A stretch of 64,000 nucleotides of DNA. It comes from Thalassobacillus sp. CUG 92003. Lineage in GTDB: Bacteria; Bacillota; Bacilli; Bacillales; Halobacillaceae. Where the stretch lies: NCBI RefSeq assembly GCF_013618635.1, contig NZ_JABLSJ010000003.1:248001-312000 (forward strand), read 5' to 3'. The notes under the pieces are model-generated. The model had not been told where the DNA came from, made no database searches, and was given only the letters and a program-made list of their open reading frames with translations. The position numbers and the translations under genes were made by a program. Shown here piece by piece: positions 40,935-50,151 of the stretch. Numbering within the stretch: position 1 is the stretch's first letter; every line of letters begins with the position of its first letter.

Positions 40935-41804
40935 TCAATCTGACTGCTTCATACTAAGTATGGTGATCGTAGCCAGGATGAGTACCATGCCCAGGAATTG
41001 AATGATGGACAAATGATCGCCGATAATCAGAACGCCAAATAATGAAGCTGTCACCGGCTCCACCATCGCGACCATCGAAGCCGTTGTCGGGGCCGTCCAT
41101 CGAATACCAAACACATAAAAGATAAAAGAAATTCCAGCCCCCAGGAGCCCTAACAGAAGAAACCATCCGATGTCGCTTGACGTTACCACAGCAGCTGCTT
41201 CACCCTTATCTGCCACAACAAAAAGAATGAGACAAAATGAAAAAAAGGCGATGGTCAACGTCGTCTGGGGTTTTCCGATATTGGAGGCATTTTTAAACCC
41301 GAATATAAACAATGCATAGGAAAGACCAGCAGCAAGTCCCGCTGCCGCCCCTAGAAAACTCACTGAAATCGATTCGGTATTATAAGCGCCCGTAAGCAGG
41401 ATGATCCCCATGAGCACACCGAAAATGCACCCCCATTTAAACCAGCTCGAACGTTCTATTCGCAATAAAAATGAGATTAACAGGACGAATACAGGTGCGG
41501 TGTACATTAAAGTAGCAGCAACAGCTACGCTCGAGGCCTGGATACTGAGAAAATAAAACGTGAAATTTCCAGCCACCCCGAAACCCGCAAGTAAGGACCA
41601 TATATATAAACGAGTAGAGAAGATCCAATTTTGTCTAAAGCGGAAGAGAATCCACCCTAAAAAACAGATAAAACCAACCAACCCTCGATAAAGTGAAATC
41701 ACAATAGGATCCCACCCTTTGGTTATTAAAATATCGGCGATGCCTCCACTAATGCCCCAACATATAGCAGCCAACATCACTAAGCCTACACCAGCAAATC
41801 TCAT
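40935..41804 (-). CDS. EamA/DMT-family transporter
   Basis: The 289-residue protein has ten membrane segments in two EamA halves, each ending near a conserved proline/glutamate stretch (TAPVFVLLISFLL and MVAMVEPVTASLFG). Drug/metabolite transporters of this type export amino acids or other metabolites; substrate unknown. GAGGAGG precedes the ATG. No clear operon partner. Confidence 0.88.
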   Translation of the reverse strand: MRFAGVGLVMLAAICWGISGGIADILITKGWDPIVISLYRGLVGFICFLGWILFRFRQNWIFSTRLYIWSLLAGFGVAGNFTFYFLSIQASSVAVAATLMYTAPVFVLLISFLLRIERSSWFKWGCIFGVLMGIILLTGAYNTESISVSFLGAAAGLAAGLSYALFIFGFKNASNIGKPQTTLTIAFFSFCLILFVVADKGEAAAVVTSSDIGWFLLLGLLGAGISFIFYVFGIRWTAPTTASMVAMVEPVTASLFGVLIIGDHLSIIQFLGMVLILATITILSMKQSD

Positions 41805-42052
41805 TGTCTGCCTCCTCGTATGATAAATATAGTACGTAGTAATAACGGTATCTGAAAGTTAATGTAATCTAATTTAGCTTCTAGAGGTTTTACAAAGGTA
41901 TTATCGGTAATTCCTTTAATATCTCAGATCTAAGCTTGATTTTAATGAATCTATCAAAATTATCTCTGTTAGGAGTTTTCAACATCGGCACGCCCAAATA
42001 ATAAAATAATGCTCCTGTCTTATGCAATTTAAGGAGGGGTTAACGTCAATAT
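41805..42052. other. Gene-free stretch
   Basis: AT-rich sequence between two genes on the same strand, with the EamA promoter expected at its left end. No further gene or repeat seen. Confidence 0.5.
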
Positions 42053-42092
42053 AAAAGAGCCCCGATAAGAAGATAGCTTCCTATCGGGACTC
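42053..42092 (-). terminator. Terminator of the four-carbon acid operon
   Basis: GAGCCCCGATA and TATCGGGACTC pair (one mismatch) with an extended inner stem; TTTTA follows on the minus strand. Confidence 0.85.
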
Positions 42093-42108
42093 TATGTTTC
42101 TCATATTT

Positions 42109-43107
42109 TCATTGTTCGCGTTTCGGCGCTAATTCGATAGCTTGCCTGATCGCTTCTAACATGCTTTTTTCATCAGCTATGCCTTGGCCAGCTATATCGA
42201 ATGCTGTGCCATGATCCACACTGGTACGGATAATGGGAAGGCCAACCGTTATATTGACTCCCGCATCTAAACCAAGGACCTTAATTGGCCCGTGTCCCTG
42301 ATCGTGATACATAGCCACGACTATATCAAAATCGCCACGAACGGCACGGAAAAACAAGGTATCTGCTGGCAAGGGACCGATCACGTCGATACCCTGCCCC
42401 TGGGCGCGCTCAACCCCAGGAATCACCTTTTCTTCTTCTTCGCCGTATCCGAACAGTCCATTTTCACCTGCATGGGGGTTAATGCCGCACACAGCAATTT
42501 TCGGCTGCTTAATCCCGGATTGACTCAGGGTATCGTGGGCCATTTTCACAACATCGTAAACACGGTTCGGTTCAATTCGATCAATGGCGTCCCGCAGCCC
42601 AATATGGGTCGTAACATGGATGACTTTCAACTTGGGAGAAGACAGCATCATGGCAAAATCACGGGTCTGGGTCAATTCTGCTAAAATTTCGGTATGACCC
42701 GGATAGTGATGGCCGCCTTTATGCAAGGCTTCCTTATTCAAAGGTGCGGTACAGATGGCATCAATCTTCCCTTTATTGGCAAGTTCGATGGCTGTTTTTA
42801 AATACGCAAAAGCAGCATGCCCCGCTTCTTTTGACACTTCACCAAATGGCAATTCATCCGGCAATAAATCCAAGTCAAGGCACAAAACGTCTCCATCGGA
42901 CGGGTTGAAATCATCTTCTACCCCTACCTTTTTTAACGCTAAGTCACTACTTAGCATCTCAGCTGCTGTCTCCAATCGTTTCTGATCCCCGATAACGAGT
43001 GGAATCGCTTGATCGAAAACCTCATCGTTAAGGCTTTTCACAATTATTTCTGGTCCTACTCCGGCTCCATCACCCATGGTAATGCCAATGATCGGTTTGC
43101 GGCTCAT
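42109..43107 (-). CDS. pdxA2: PdxA2-type 4-phospho-D-threonate/erythronate dehydrogenase
   Basis: The 332-residue protein has the PdxA pattern GITMGDGAGVGPEI, TAPLNKEALHKGGHHYPGHTE and MYHDQGHGPIKVLG, with the metal-binding histidines. Beside a DUF1537 kinase gene it most likely acts in D-threonate or D-erythronate catabolism, oxidising and decarboxylating the 4-phosphate to dihydroxyacetone phosphate, rather than in pyridoxal synthesis. AAAGGAG precedes the ATG. It overlaps the kinase gene by 38 bases. Confidence 0.85.
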   Translation of the reverse strand: MSRKPIIGITMGDGAGVGPEIIVKSLNDEVFDQAIPLVIGDQKRLETAAEMLSSDLALKKVGVEDDFNPSDGDVLCLDLDLLPDELPFGEVSKEAGHAAFAYLKTAIELANKGKIDAICTAPLNKEALHKGGHHYPGHTEILAELTQTRDFAMMLSSPKLKVIHVTTHIGLRDAIDRIEPNRVYDVVKMAHDTLSQSGIKQPKIAVCGINPHAGENGLFGYGEEEEKVIPGVERAQGQGIDVIGPLPADTLFFRAVRGDFDIVVAMYHDQGHGPIKVLGLDAGVNITVGLPIIRTSVDHGTAFDIAGQGIADEKSMLEAIRQAIELAPKREQ

Positions 43108-44404
43108 GTTGATGCGCTCCTTTCAACGTAACGATTGCCTGGTACAGGGACGTTTCCGTTCCAAATGCACCCGCTTTTGTTACAACATTTATAACGCGCT
43201 CTGTTCCTATTAGCGTCCCAACAGGAATGCCTGGCTCCAATTGATGGCTTAAACTGAAGCCTGTCGCACCAAGGCTTTTAGCTACATCCTTAGCCGTGTC
43301 CCCTCCTGTTAGAACGAGCGAGTTGATATCAGTATTTGCCTTTACAAGCTTATGTGTCAGCTCACCAAGGGCTTCTGATATTCTTTTGCCTATCTCGAAT
43401 GAGCCTAATCCCATTGCTTCTGCTTTCTGTTTGACTTCCTGCCTCATCTCGTCTGTCGCGGGGACATATAAAACAACATCTTTCCCCTCTTCATATGCTT
43501 CCATACTAGATTGATAGTAGTCTTCGGCATCACGTTGCCATTCCTTAGTAAATATGTTGCCGGTATCAATTGGGATCGCATGAATACCAGGTTGTTCAGT
43601 TGTATAAATGATTTGCTCTTGTGTCTTCTGTGATAAACTTCCGCAAATCGTCAGGATTGCTCCGCCTTCAATTGGAGCGGGGGATGTTGTCTCATTCTCC
43701 AACTCCAATACCTGGGGCAAAACCTCTGCTAAGCCAGCTGAACCGGCCCACACCACCCGGGAAGTAAAACGGTTAATCATGGTTGCTATTTTTGACAGAT
43801 CGTCTCCAGAAGCAGCATCACATATGAGATAGGTGATGTTTTTCGCTTTCCAGTCGTTAAGGGCCATTAACCAGTCGTCTGCATCTCCGTGCAGCAATGC
43901 TTCCGAAATGAGAGCTGTTTTCTCGCCTGTCTCTTCTTCTATCAAGGTAGGAAGATGCGCCTGCTTAACAGGGTGCTTTGCATCATGAGCCAATTCTGTT
44001 TCTGAAATAGGCCGACCATCCAGCAAATGCCACCCGTTCTTTGTGGTCCGACCATAGGGCGGAAATGCTGGAGCCACCACGGTGAAAACGGGGTCGAACA
44101 CATGGCCCATCGCCTTCAATTCAGCCCCTATATACCCTCTTAGCGTCGAGTCCATTTTTTTATAGATATGTCGACAGCCGCTATCGCTTAAAAATTGAGC
44201 AGCTGCTTCCGTTGCGTGATAGGCTTGATCTTGATTAAGGGCTCTTGAATCGGTATCAATTACGATCGCTTCATCCAGCGATTCGTTGAGGGTTGGAATT
44301 TCGAAAAACACGGATGTCTCTATCCCTTTTTCTTTAAGCTGCACCCCGCTGTCATTCGCTCCCGTTAAATCGTCTGCTATCATCCCAAATCGAACATTCA
44401 TCAT
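43070..44404 (-). CDS. dtnK: Four-carbon acid sugar kinase (DUF1537; DtnK-like)
   Basis: The 444-residue kinase has the DUF1537 N-terminal GMIADDLTGANDSGV and KKMDSTLRG motifs and the C-terminal nucleotide-binding LVLTGGDTAKDVAKSLG and KAGAFG. Enzymes of this family phosphorylate D-threonate, D-erythronate or related acids at O-4. The start has GTGGGG upstream; ATG at 44404 or 44401. It acts just before the PdxA2-type enzyme and after import by the KdgT-like permease. Confidence 0.87.
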   Translation of the reverse strand: MMNVRFGMIADDLTGANDSGVQLKEKGIETSVFFEIPTLNESLDEAIVIDTDSRALNQDQAYHATEAAAQFLSDSGCRHIYKKMDSTLRGYIGAELKAMGHVFDPVFTVVAPAFPPYGRTTKNGWHLLDGRPISETELAHDAKHPVKQAHLPTLIEEETGEKTALISEALLHGDADDWLMALNDWKAKNITYLICDAASGDDLSKIATMINRFTSRVVWAGSAGLAEVLPQVLELENETTSPAPIEGGAILTICGSLSQKTQEQIIYTTEQPGIHAIPIDTGNIFTKEWQRDAEDYYQSSMEAYEEGKDVVLYVPATDEMRQEVKQKAEAMGLGSFEIGKRISEALGELTHKLVKANTDINSLVLTGGDTAKDVAKSLGATGFSLSHQLEPGIPVGTLIGTERVINVVTKAGAFGTETSLYQAIVTLKGAHQHEPQTDHWHYHG

Positions 44405-44428
44405 TCATTCCCCACTTCACATTACTTA

Positions 44429-45433
44429 CTAGGCACTAGCATGTTGTTCAGATTTATCCGAATAATCATCCGGCAGGTGCACGCCTTTTCGTTCGAGTCG
44501 CTTGACTAAGAGGCCGACAAATATCGGAAGCAAGACAGCCGTCGTAACCGTTGAAGCCGCCACTTGAACCGTTGCCAATTCTGCTGTGCTGGCAAACCCG
44601 GCATTCGCACCCGCAATAGCTGCAGGAGTAGCCACCGCGTTTCCGGCCGTTGATCCTTCTGCTGCTCCAGCAATCGGATTCCATTTGAAAGCCTTGAACG
44701 CCATGTAACCAGCGGTACCTGTGAAGAGCGTTGTCGCTATGCCTAACGCTACACCAGCTAAACCACCTTCAATAATTTTTCCGAAATCAATTCCCATCCC
44801 TAACGCAAAAGCAAAGAACGGGATCAGCATGGCGCTGCCTTGATCCAGAAATGTTCGCATCTCCTCATCAAGATTACCAAGCACCATACCCACAACAATC
44901 GGAAGCAATACGGCAATGAAAGACGTTAATGAAAACAAACCATCAACAAATCCCATCGCACCGAAAATGGATAAGGCCACCATCGTAAAGAATGGTCCAT
45001 CATTCAAAGCAAGAAGGGAATAGGCCGCCCGGTCTGTCTTATTACCATATTGACCTACCACCGCAATATACAAGCCGCCGTTACTGTTCGTCATGGCAGC
45101 CACGATGGCAATCGGAGCCAGTCCCAGCCACAAGCCGTTTTCGCCAGCAAATAGATAGGCAAGCAAACCAAAGGCCGCACCCACGATCCACTTCACCGTT
45201 AACAACGTTGCGCCTTTACCTAAACTTACTCCGACGGTCTTTAAATTAATTTGAGCACCTGTTGCTAATAGGAACAACGCAATGAGCGTGCCAGCTCCAT
45301 CAACAAACAAAGCCTGAGTGAAATTACCGATCCGCAACAGGTCAGGTGCTACCGTATTCAGAATGGCCGCTAACAAGAGCGGTACCACCATCATGCCCCC
45401 AGGGATTCTTTCCAACGTTGCTTTAATCTTCAT
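44429..45433 (-). CDS. kdgT: KdgT-family 2-keto-3-deoxygluconate permease homologue
   Basis: The 334-residue protein has about ten membrane segments and KdgT-like stretches IPGGMMVVPLLLAAILNT, TNSNGGLYIAV, LNDGPFFTMVALS and EGSTAGNAVATPAAIA. KdgT imports 2-keto-3-deoxygluconate by proton symport, but here the partner enzymes act on four-carbon acids, so the substrate is probably D-threonate or D-erythronate. First gene of the operon; three copies of a 17-bp palindrome lie in its promoter region. Confidence 0.87.
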   Translation of the reverse strand: MKIKATLERIPGGMMVVPLLLAAILNTVAPDLLRIGNFTQALFVDGAGTLIALFLLATGAQINLKTVGVSLGKGATLLTVKWIVGAAFGLLAYLFAGENGLWLGLAPIAIVAAMTNSNGGLYIAVVGQYGNKTDRAAYSLLALNDGPFFTMVALSIFGAMGFVDGLFSLTSFIAVLLPIVVGMVLGNLDEEMRTFLDQGSAMLIPFFAFALGMGIDFGKIIEGGLAGVALGIATTLFTGTAGYMAFKAFKWNPIAGAAEGSTAGNAVATPAAIAGANAGFASTAELATVQVAASTVTTAVLLPIFVGLLVKRLERKGVHLPDDYSDKSEQHASA

Positions 45434-45461
45434 CTTTTCTCCTCCTCCATACTATCATATG

Positions 45462-45614
45462 TGTTGCAAAAATAAACACAAAATATTAAATTAAAGCGAT
45501 TTCATTCACAATGATAACGCTGACATTTTATTATTGCAACAGTAAACTTCTATTAAATAGACTTACACGAAAAAATAAGAAGATAAAAGCACTAAACTGT
45601 TTCATAATGAAACA
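45462..45614 (-). promoter_or_regulatory. Operon promoter region with three copies of a 17-bp palindrome
   Basis: TGTTGCAAAAATAAACA (45462-45478), the complement of TGTTGCAATAATAAAAT (45541-45525), and TGTTTCATAATGAAACA (45598-45614) share a TGTTkCA-N3-ATnAAACA-like pattern. A fourth related copy stands before the regulator gene at 47394. They are likely binding sites of the PrpR-type protein. Confidence 0.6.
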
Positions 45615-45647
45615 AAAAGGCGCAAACTTATGAATTAAGTCTGCGCC
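45614..45647 (-). terminator. Terminator at the end of the regulator gene
   Basis: GGCGCAGACTTA and TAAGTTTGCGCC pair with one mismatch, followed by TTTTTG on the minus strand. The stem includes the regulator's stop codon. Confidence 0.85.
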
Positions 45648-47376
45648 ATAGTGTCGTTCTATTCATTTTCAATCGTTCAGCTACTTTAGACTGGTTATGA
45701 CCTTCTTGTTCCAAGACTTTTTGAATGATGCGCTGCTCCATCTCTTTTAACGATCCTTCAATCTTGATGGTTGCATTTGAATGTTCCGGTTCGTCCTCTT
45801 CCGTTTCTTCGAGAAGGCTGTCTACATCCTCTCGTTCGATATACGATTGAGTACCGACCATCATCAATTTTTCCACCGTCTGCTTCAGCTGGTCGATATT
45901 CCCCGGCCAATCGTATTGTGTGAGCAGCGTCAGTGCGTCTTCTCTGATTCCGATCGCTTCATAGCCGAAGTTCATATGATTCTCAGTAATAAACGCCTGG
46001 ACAAGGTCTCGGATATCATTCATGCGATGACGAAGAGGCGGCATGTGAACGTTAAGGTACGGAATTTTATAGTACAGATCATGGTCATACAATCGTTGCT
46101 CAACTAAGGTCGAAACGGTTGCATCAGAGATCAGCAGGACTTTGTATTGCTTACTGGCTTTTTCAATAAAAGGCTTAATCGTTAACTGCTCCTGTGCCTG
46201 CAGTTTTTGAACATTTTTCAGGACGATCGTTCCGTCCTCAGGAAGCAGGTGTTGCTCGGAGTCAAAGAACGCCATCACCTGCTCAAAAGAAGCGACGGAT
46301 AAATCGAACGAGATTAAGGGCTTATACGGACCAAACGCTTCAAAATGGAGGTTACAAGCAAGCATCATCCTCCCGGTTCCTTGCTCTCCTTCTATCCAAA
46401 CGGGAGAATCCAATTCCGCGTAATGGTTTAAATTTCTCCTCATATCCTCAGCAACTTGGCTCTCCCCAGAAATGGGGATGTTCGAAATGTTGGTCCATAT
46501 CTTTACTCCCTCTTCCCCGTCAAACAAATGCTTTTGAAAAACAAAGTGATTAAGCGATTTATCACTGTCGAGCCGGTAACCATAGATCAGATAGGTCTCT
46601 TCCCCTACTTGCAACGTTCTCCAAATCCCCTCGTCATGCTCACTCACCTGCTCATTAAAATCCAGAAAATCAGGATCCTCTACGAGATCAGGCTCCACCT
46701 GCTCGCGGAACCGATGATTCATGAGCACCACTTGGCCATCAGCACGCAAGGTCAACATAGGCTGAGGTGATCTTTCCAGAACTTCTGCATAAAGGAAGGA
46801 TTGAGCTTCCATCCGTTGCGTCAACCGATAAAGGCGCTTCGCCTCTTCAAAAGACTCCATCACCGCCTCTTTGCCTGAAGTTATTAAAATGCCCTGCAAA
46901 CCAATCCGCTCCGCCTGCCGGATCGTTACCACATCACCGATCACGAGCGTATATCCCTCGCTTTTCAATTCCCGCAAAAGCTCCGTCACTTCCTCACGGC
47001 TACTGATGGTAACGGTTTTCACATCCATATCTAAAATGCTGCAAATCGTCGAAGCCCCGCGCGAAATATTAGGGAAACCGACCAAAGCCGCCTTCCCCTG
47101 CACACCTTTCAACAACGTAAATACCCGCAGCATATCATAGCCGCTGACCTTTATATCAACGACAGGAATACTGACCTGTCCCTCAATCAGACTGGCTGTG
47201 CCCCCACGGCTAATGATCACATCATAGCCTTGCGCTTCACCCGTCTTAGCAACCTGCAAACCGTCTTCCAAGTTGCCGATTTTGACGTCTATCTGCAGTT
47301 CATCATCGTAATGCCGATAACCTTTCGCCACTTCAGCTAATCCTGAATAAGGCGCCACCACTAAGGCTTTGATCAT
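45628..47376 (-). CDS. PrpR-N / degenerate AAA / Fis-type regulator
   Basis: The 582-residue protein has an N-terminal PrpR sensor domain (about residues 1-175, GYDVIISRGGTASLI, TSGKEAVMESF), a PAS-like segment (about 195-290), an AAA domain with a Walker-A-like GEQGTGR, and a C-terminal Fis helix-turn-helix (EGHNQSKVAERLKMNRTTLWRRL). The GAFTGA loop that contacts sigma-54 is missing and Walker B is degenerate (GTIVLKNV). It is therefore likely a sigma-A-dependent repressor or activator. It sits just upstream of the kdgT operon. Confidence 0.85.
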   Translation of the reverse strand: MIKALVVAPYSGLAEVAKGYRHYDDELQIDVKIGNLEDGLQVAKTGEAQGYDVIISRGGTASLIEGQVSIPVVDIKVSGYDMLRVFTLLKGVQGKAALVGFPNISRGASTICSILDMDVKTVTISSREEVTELLRELKSEGYTLVIGDVVTIRQAERIGLQGILITSGKEAVMESFEEAKRLYRLTQRMEAQSFLYAEVLERSPQPMLTLRADGQVVLMNHRFREQVEPDLVEDPDFLDFNEQVSEHDEGIWRTLQVGEETYLIYGYRLDSDKSLNHFVFQKHLFDGEEGVKIWTNISNIPISGESQVAEDMRRNLNHYAELDSPVWIEGEQGTGRMMLACNLHFEAFGPYKPLISFDLSVASFEQVMAFFDSEQHLLPEDGTIVLKNVQKLQAQEQLTIKPFIEKASKQYKVLLISDATVSTLVEQRLYDHDLYYKIPYLNVHMPPLRHRMNDIRDLVQAFITENHMNFGYEAIGIREDALTLLTQYDWPGNIDQLKQTVEKLMMVGTQSYIEREDVDSLLEETEEDEPEHSNATIKIEGSLKEMEQRIIQKVLEQEGHNQSKVAERLKMNRTTLWRRLNS

Positions 47377-47393
47377 ATGTCCACCCTCATTTA

Positions 47394-47410
47394 TGTTTCA
47401 TATTTCAACA
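47394..47410 (-). promoter_or_regulatory. Fourth copy of the palindrome, before the regulator gene
   Basis: TGTTTCATATTTCAACA resembles the three sites upstream of kdgT and lies 18 bases before the regulator start codon, which suggests autoregulation. Confidence 0.5.
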
Positions 47411-47531
47411 CTTCTATTTTTTCATATTATCCTTGTGGTGGCAACTTCTGAGATGATTTGAGATTTTACAGCGCTTTATCTTTATATTTGTTATCATAAT
47501 GACGAGTTAAATCCACGTTGAATCGGGTGAC

Positions 47532-48683
47532 ATGATGAGCAATCAAATTAAGTTTTTCCATGACGAGTATAAAATCAAATATTTATCCGACGAAATTTCC
47601 TTATTACCAAAAGAGTTTGAGACACTTTACTTTTTATATCAAAACCCTTCCCAAATCTTCACAAGAGCACAACTGTTAGAAAAGGTATGGCCGATGGAGT
47701 CCCCCACAGACAGAACAGTTGATGATCACATCTATCGGATTAGAAAACACATAGAACCGCTTTCTTTCGCGATAAAGATCGACACAGTAAGAGGCCAGGG
47801 CTATGTATTGAGACTCAACATCGAAGAAGATCATAACCCTTTGATCGAGGATGCAGAAGTATCATCCCATGTGACCAATCTCTTTCGTAAATACCACCTT
47901 TATGGCCAAGGCGACGCCTTAAAACTGTTGGAAGAGAACCAGCATGTCTTCGGGTTCGAGCTAGACCTCCAGCGTCGTCTTTACCTGCGCTTTATGAACG
48001 GAGATTTTCATTGGTTGCTCGAATCACAAGATGTCCCTTTCTGGGAGAAATGCTATTACCTTCTCCATATCTACTCATATATCGAGCCTGACAAGAACAA
48101 AAGTCTAGCCTATTTCACAAAAGCTCTGAACGCTAAAGGGCTACCGGATGACCATAGACTCGAAATAAAACTGCTGAACCGTTTGTCCCTTTTAATCTTT
48201 ACTAAACATCTTAATGAAGCTGAGCGTGTTCTGGTTGATTCCAAAAACGTCATTCAGCACAAAAAATTAGAGGGGTTCATCCCCCCTATTCATTTAACTG
48301 AGCTGTATCTTAGTTTTCTCCGAAAAGATCGAGCGGCGATAAAGGAAAATATGAACGTAATGGAAAATTTGTTGACGACGTATCCTTTTTCAAGAGAGAA
48401 AGCTGCCTTCTCGATCATCAAAGGGATTGACGCTCTTATATCTCAGGAGCCAACAAAATCTAAAGGTTACTTTGATGAAGGACTGGAACAGTTTCAAAAA
48501 GCGAAATATGTACCCGGGATTTTTGCCGGCCTCCATACAATCGTTTTCTTTTTGGAGGAATTCAATAACGACCAAAAACTGTCGGCCTACTTTAAGGGTG
48601 TTTGGAGCCATTACGCGGCTGAATACCAACTTGACCATTTATATCAACGCCTAAGCAGGCTCCTTTTTCATCATTTAAAATAA
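47532..48683 (+). CDS. Winged-helix (OmpR/PhoB-type) regulator with helical-repeat sensor
   Basis: The 383-residue protein starts directly with an OmpR-type effector domain (LLPKEFETLYFLYQNPSQIFTRAQLLEKVWP ... TDRTVDDHIYRIRKHIE ... GQGYVLRL, residues 1-98) without a receiver domain. The rest (about 115-380) is helical with TPR-like pairs. This is the SARP/BTAD-like order seen in one-component regulators. GGGTGA precedes the ATG pair. The MFS gene 73 bases downstream is the likely target. Confidence 0.8.
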   Translation: MMSNQIKFFHDEYKIKYLSDEISLLPKEFETLYFLYQNPSQIFTRAQLLEKVWPMESPTDRTVDDHIYRIRKHIEPLSFAIKIDTVRGQGYVLRLNIEEDHNPLIEDAEVSSHVTNLFRKYHLYGQGDALKLLEENQHVFGFELDLQRRLYLRFMNGDFHWLLESQDVPFWEKCYYLLHIYSYIEPDKNKSLAYFTKALNAKGLPDDHRLEIKLLNRLSLLIFTKHLNEAERVLVDSKNVIQHKKLEGFIPPIHLTELYLSFLRKDRAAIKENMNVMENLLTTYPFSREKAAFSIIKGIDALISQEPTKSKGYFDEGLEQFQKAKYVPGIFAGLHTIVFFLEEFNNDQKLSAYFKGVWSHYAAEYQLDHLYQRLSRLLFHHLK

Positions 48684-48690
48684 TTTACTC

Positions 48691-48709
48691 CCTCTGATTT
48701 TCCTCTGAT
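48691..48709 (+). promoter_or_regulatory. Direct repeat before the MFS gene
   Basis: CCTCTGAT occurs at 48691-48698 and 48702-48709, 11 bases apart, the spacing used by OmpR/PhoB-type winged helices. A TACACT -10-like element follows. Confidence 0.55.
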
Positions 48710-48756
48710 ATTCAAACGGTACACTAGTCACTAACATTAACTCAGGGGGAATCAGA

Positions 48757-50082
48757 GTGGAACAAAACAGCAATGTTTCAATATGGATAAACGTTAATTT
48801 TGTGAAATTCTTTACAGCAAATGCGCTTTCCAATTTAGGGAACTGGTTCGATTTTGTAGCCGTCCTTATATTATTCAGATATGTGTGGCAGGCTGACCCA
48901 ATGCTCATCGCTTTAATCCCTGTCATGTATGCCATTCCCAGTATTGTGTTAGGACAATTCGCCGGTGTCTTCGCTGATAAAACCGATAAGCTGAAACTGC
49001 TTATTTATTCGGAATGGATACGGGCTGCCCTTACACTGCTTATTGTATTCACCACATCACCATGGCTGGCCCTGCCCATCTTATTGCTGCGCAACACAGT
49101 GGGATCGATCAGTTTACCCGCCCAACAAGGTTTGATGAGAAGGATCGTTAGTGACGATCATATTATGAAAGCTGTAACCATTAATGGGAGTCTGTTCCAA
49201 TTGGTCAAAGTAGTCGGCCCCCTAATTGGTGGATCCGTAGCAGGAATCTTTTCACCCGACGTTTCCATTGTAATTAACGCCGTCTCTTATGTCTTATCCG
49301 GCATCATCCTGACTCGCGTGCACTTACACTATGAAGAAGCAGATAACGAGGAAGAGCATAACCTTCAAGACGACATAGGCGTTTTTACGATGTGGAAAGA
49401 AGGATGGGGGATCGTTCTGAAGAGCAGGATCCTCCTCGCAAGCATCGTATTCGGCATTGTCAGCACCTTGACGATTCAAATGATAGATGCTCAAATTGTA
49501 ACGTTATTCAGTGAGGTCTTCCCCAATCAAGCAGAGCTCACCGGCTGGGCGATCTCTTCAATTGGAGTCGGTTCTTTTCTAGTCGTTCTCCTTCTAAATA
49601 GATTGGAAGGTATCAACCGTTACGGCTGGTTTTTTGGCACAGGCAGTCTCCTGGTCGGAATTATGACAGCGGGTTTCGGCTACCTTGCAGATTACAGATT
49701 TATAAGTTTGGCCATTGGATTTGCTTTAATCGGCGGTATCGGAAATGGCATTACGTTTACAGCTGTAAACTATTTAATCCAAACGGAACCTCCAAAAGAA
49801 GCGATTGGCAGGGTATCTGGCATCATTGACTCCACCTTAAGTATTTTATTTATAGCCGGTCCCCTCCTTGGCGGTTTCCTCATTAGTCTGGTTGGTGTCT
49901 TATCAGCATTCAAGGTAATCGGAATTTGTTTATCACTGATCGGGTTCACTGGGATCATCTTGCAAAGATTTATTTGGAGACATAAAAATAGGTCGAATTT
50001 GAAAACGAATTCGAACGTGAGGGGAAAGTTGTATTGTAATCAATTTTTCGGTGGATTCCCGCACAATACGTTAAACATATAA
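48757..50082 (+). CDS. MFS exporter (EntS/DitE-like)
   Basis: The 441-residue protein has twelve membrane segments. The opening FTANALSNLGNWFDFVAVLIL and the LPAQQGLMRRIV and GRVSGIIDS stretches are typical of the MFS_3/EntS-like exporters common in Bacilli, which are linked to siderophore or macrolide export. GTG start after AGGGGGA. The last ~20 residues are basic and polar. Probably controlled by the preceding winged-helix regulator. Confidence 0.88.
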   Translation: MEQNSNVSIWINVNFVKFFTANALSNLGNWFDFVAVLILFRYVWQADPMLIALIPVMYAIPSIVLGQFAGVFADKTDKLKLLIYSEWIRAALTLLIVFTTSPWLALPILLLRNTVGSISLPAQQGLMRRIVSDDHIMKAVTINGSLFQLVKVVGPLIGGSVAGIFSPDVSIVINAVSYVLSGIILTRVHLHYEEADNEEEHNLQDDIGVFTMWKEGWGIVLKSRILLASIVFGIVSTLTIQMIDAQIVTLFSEVFPNQAELTGWAISSIGVGSFLVVLLLNRLEGINRYGWFFGTGSLLVGIMTAGFGYLADYRFISLAIGFALIGGIGNGITFTAVNYLIQTEPPKEAIGRVSGIIDSTLSILFIAGPLLGGFLISLVGVLSAFKVIGICLSLIGFTGIILQRFIWRHKNRSNLKTNSNVRGKLYCNQFFGGFPHNTLNI

Positions 50083-50109
50083 AAACCCAAGATAAGTGTG
50101 TAAATTAAA

Positions 50110-50149
50110 TAAAAAATGTCATGCACCAGTACCTGGTACATGACATTTT
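50110..50149 (-). terminator. Terminator containing the GTACCAGGTAC palindrome
   Basis: ATGTCATG and CATGACAT form the outer stem and ACCAG/CTGGT an inner one; the T-run is on the minus strand (A-run 50110-50116). The loop region includes another copy of the TACCAGGTAC element. Confidence 0.8.
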
Positions 50150-50151
50150 GA

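Noticed and set aside
42109-43107. Pyridoxal phosphate biosynthesis PdxA
   Set aside because: The overlapping DUF1537 kinase and the sugar-acid permease point to four-carbon acid catabolism; no other pyridoxine genes are nearby.
45628-47376. Sigma-54-dependent activator
   Set aside because: The GAFTGA loop is absent and no -24/-12 promoter was seen in front of the kdgT operon.
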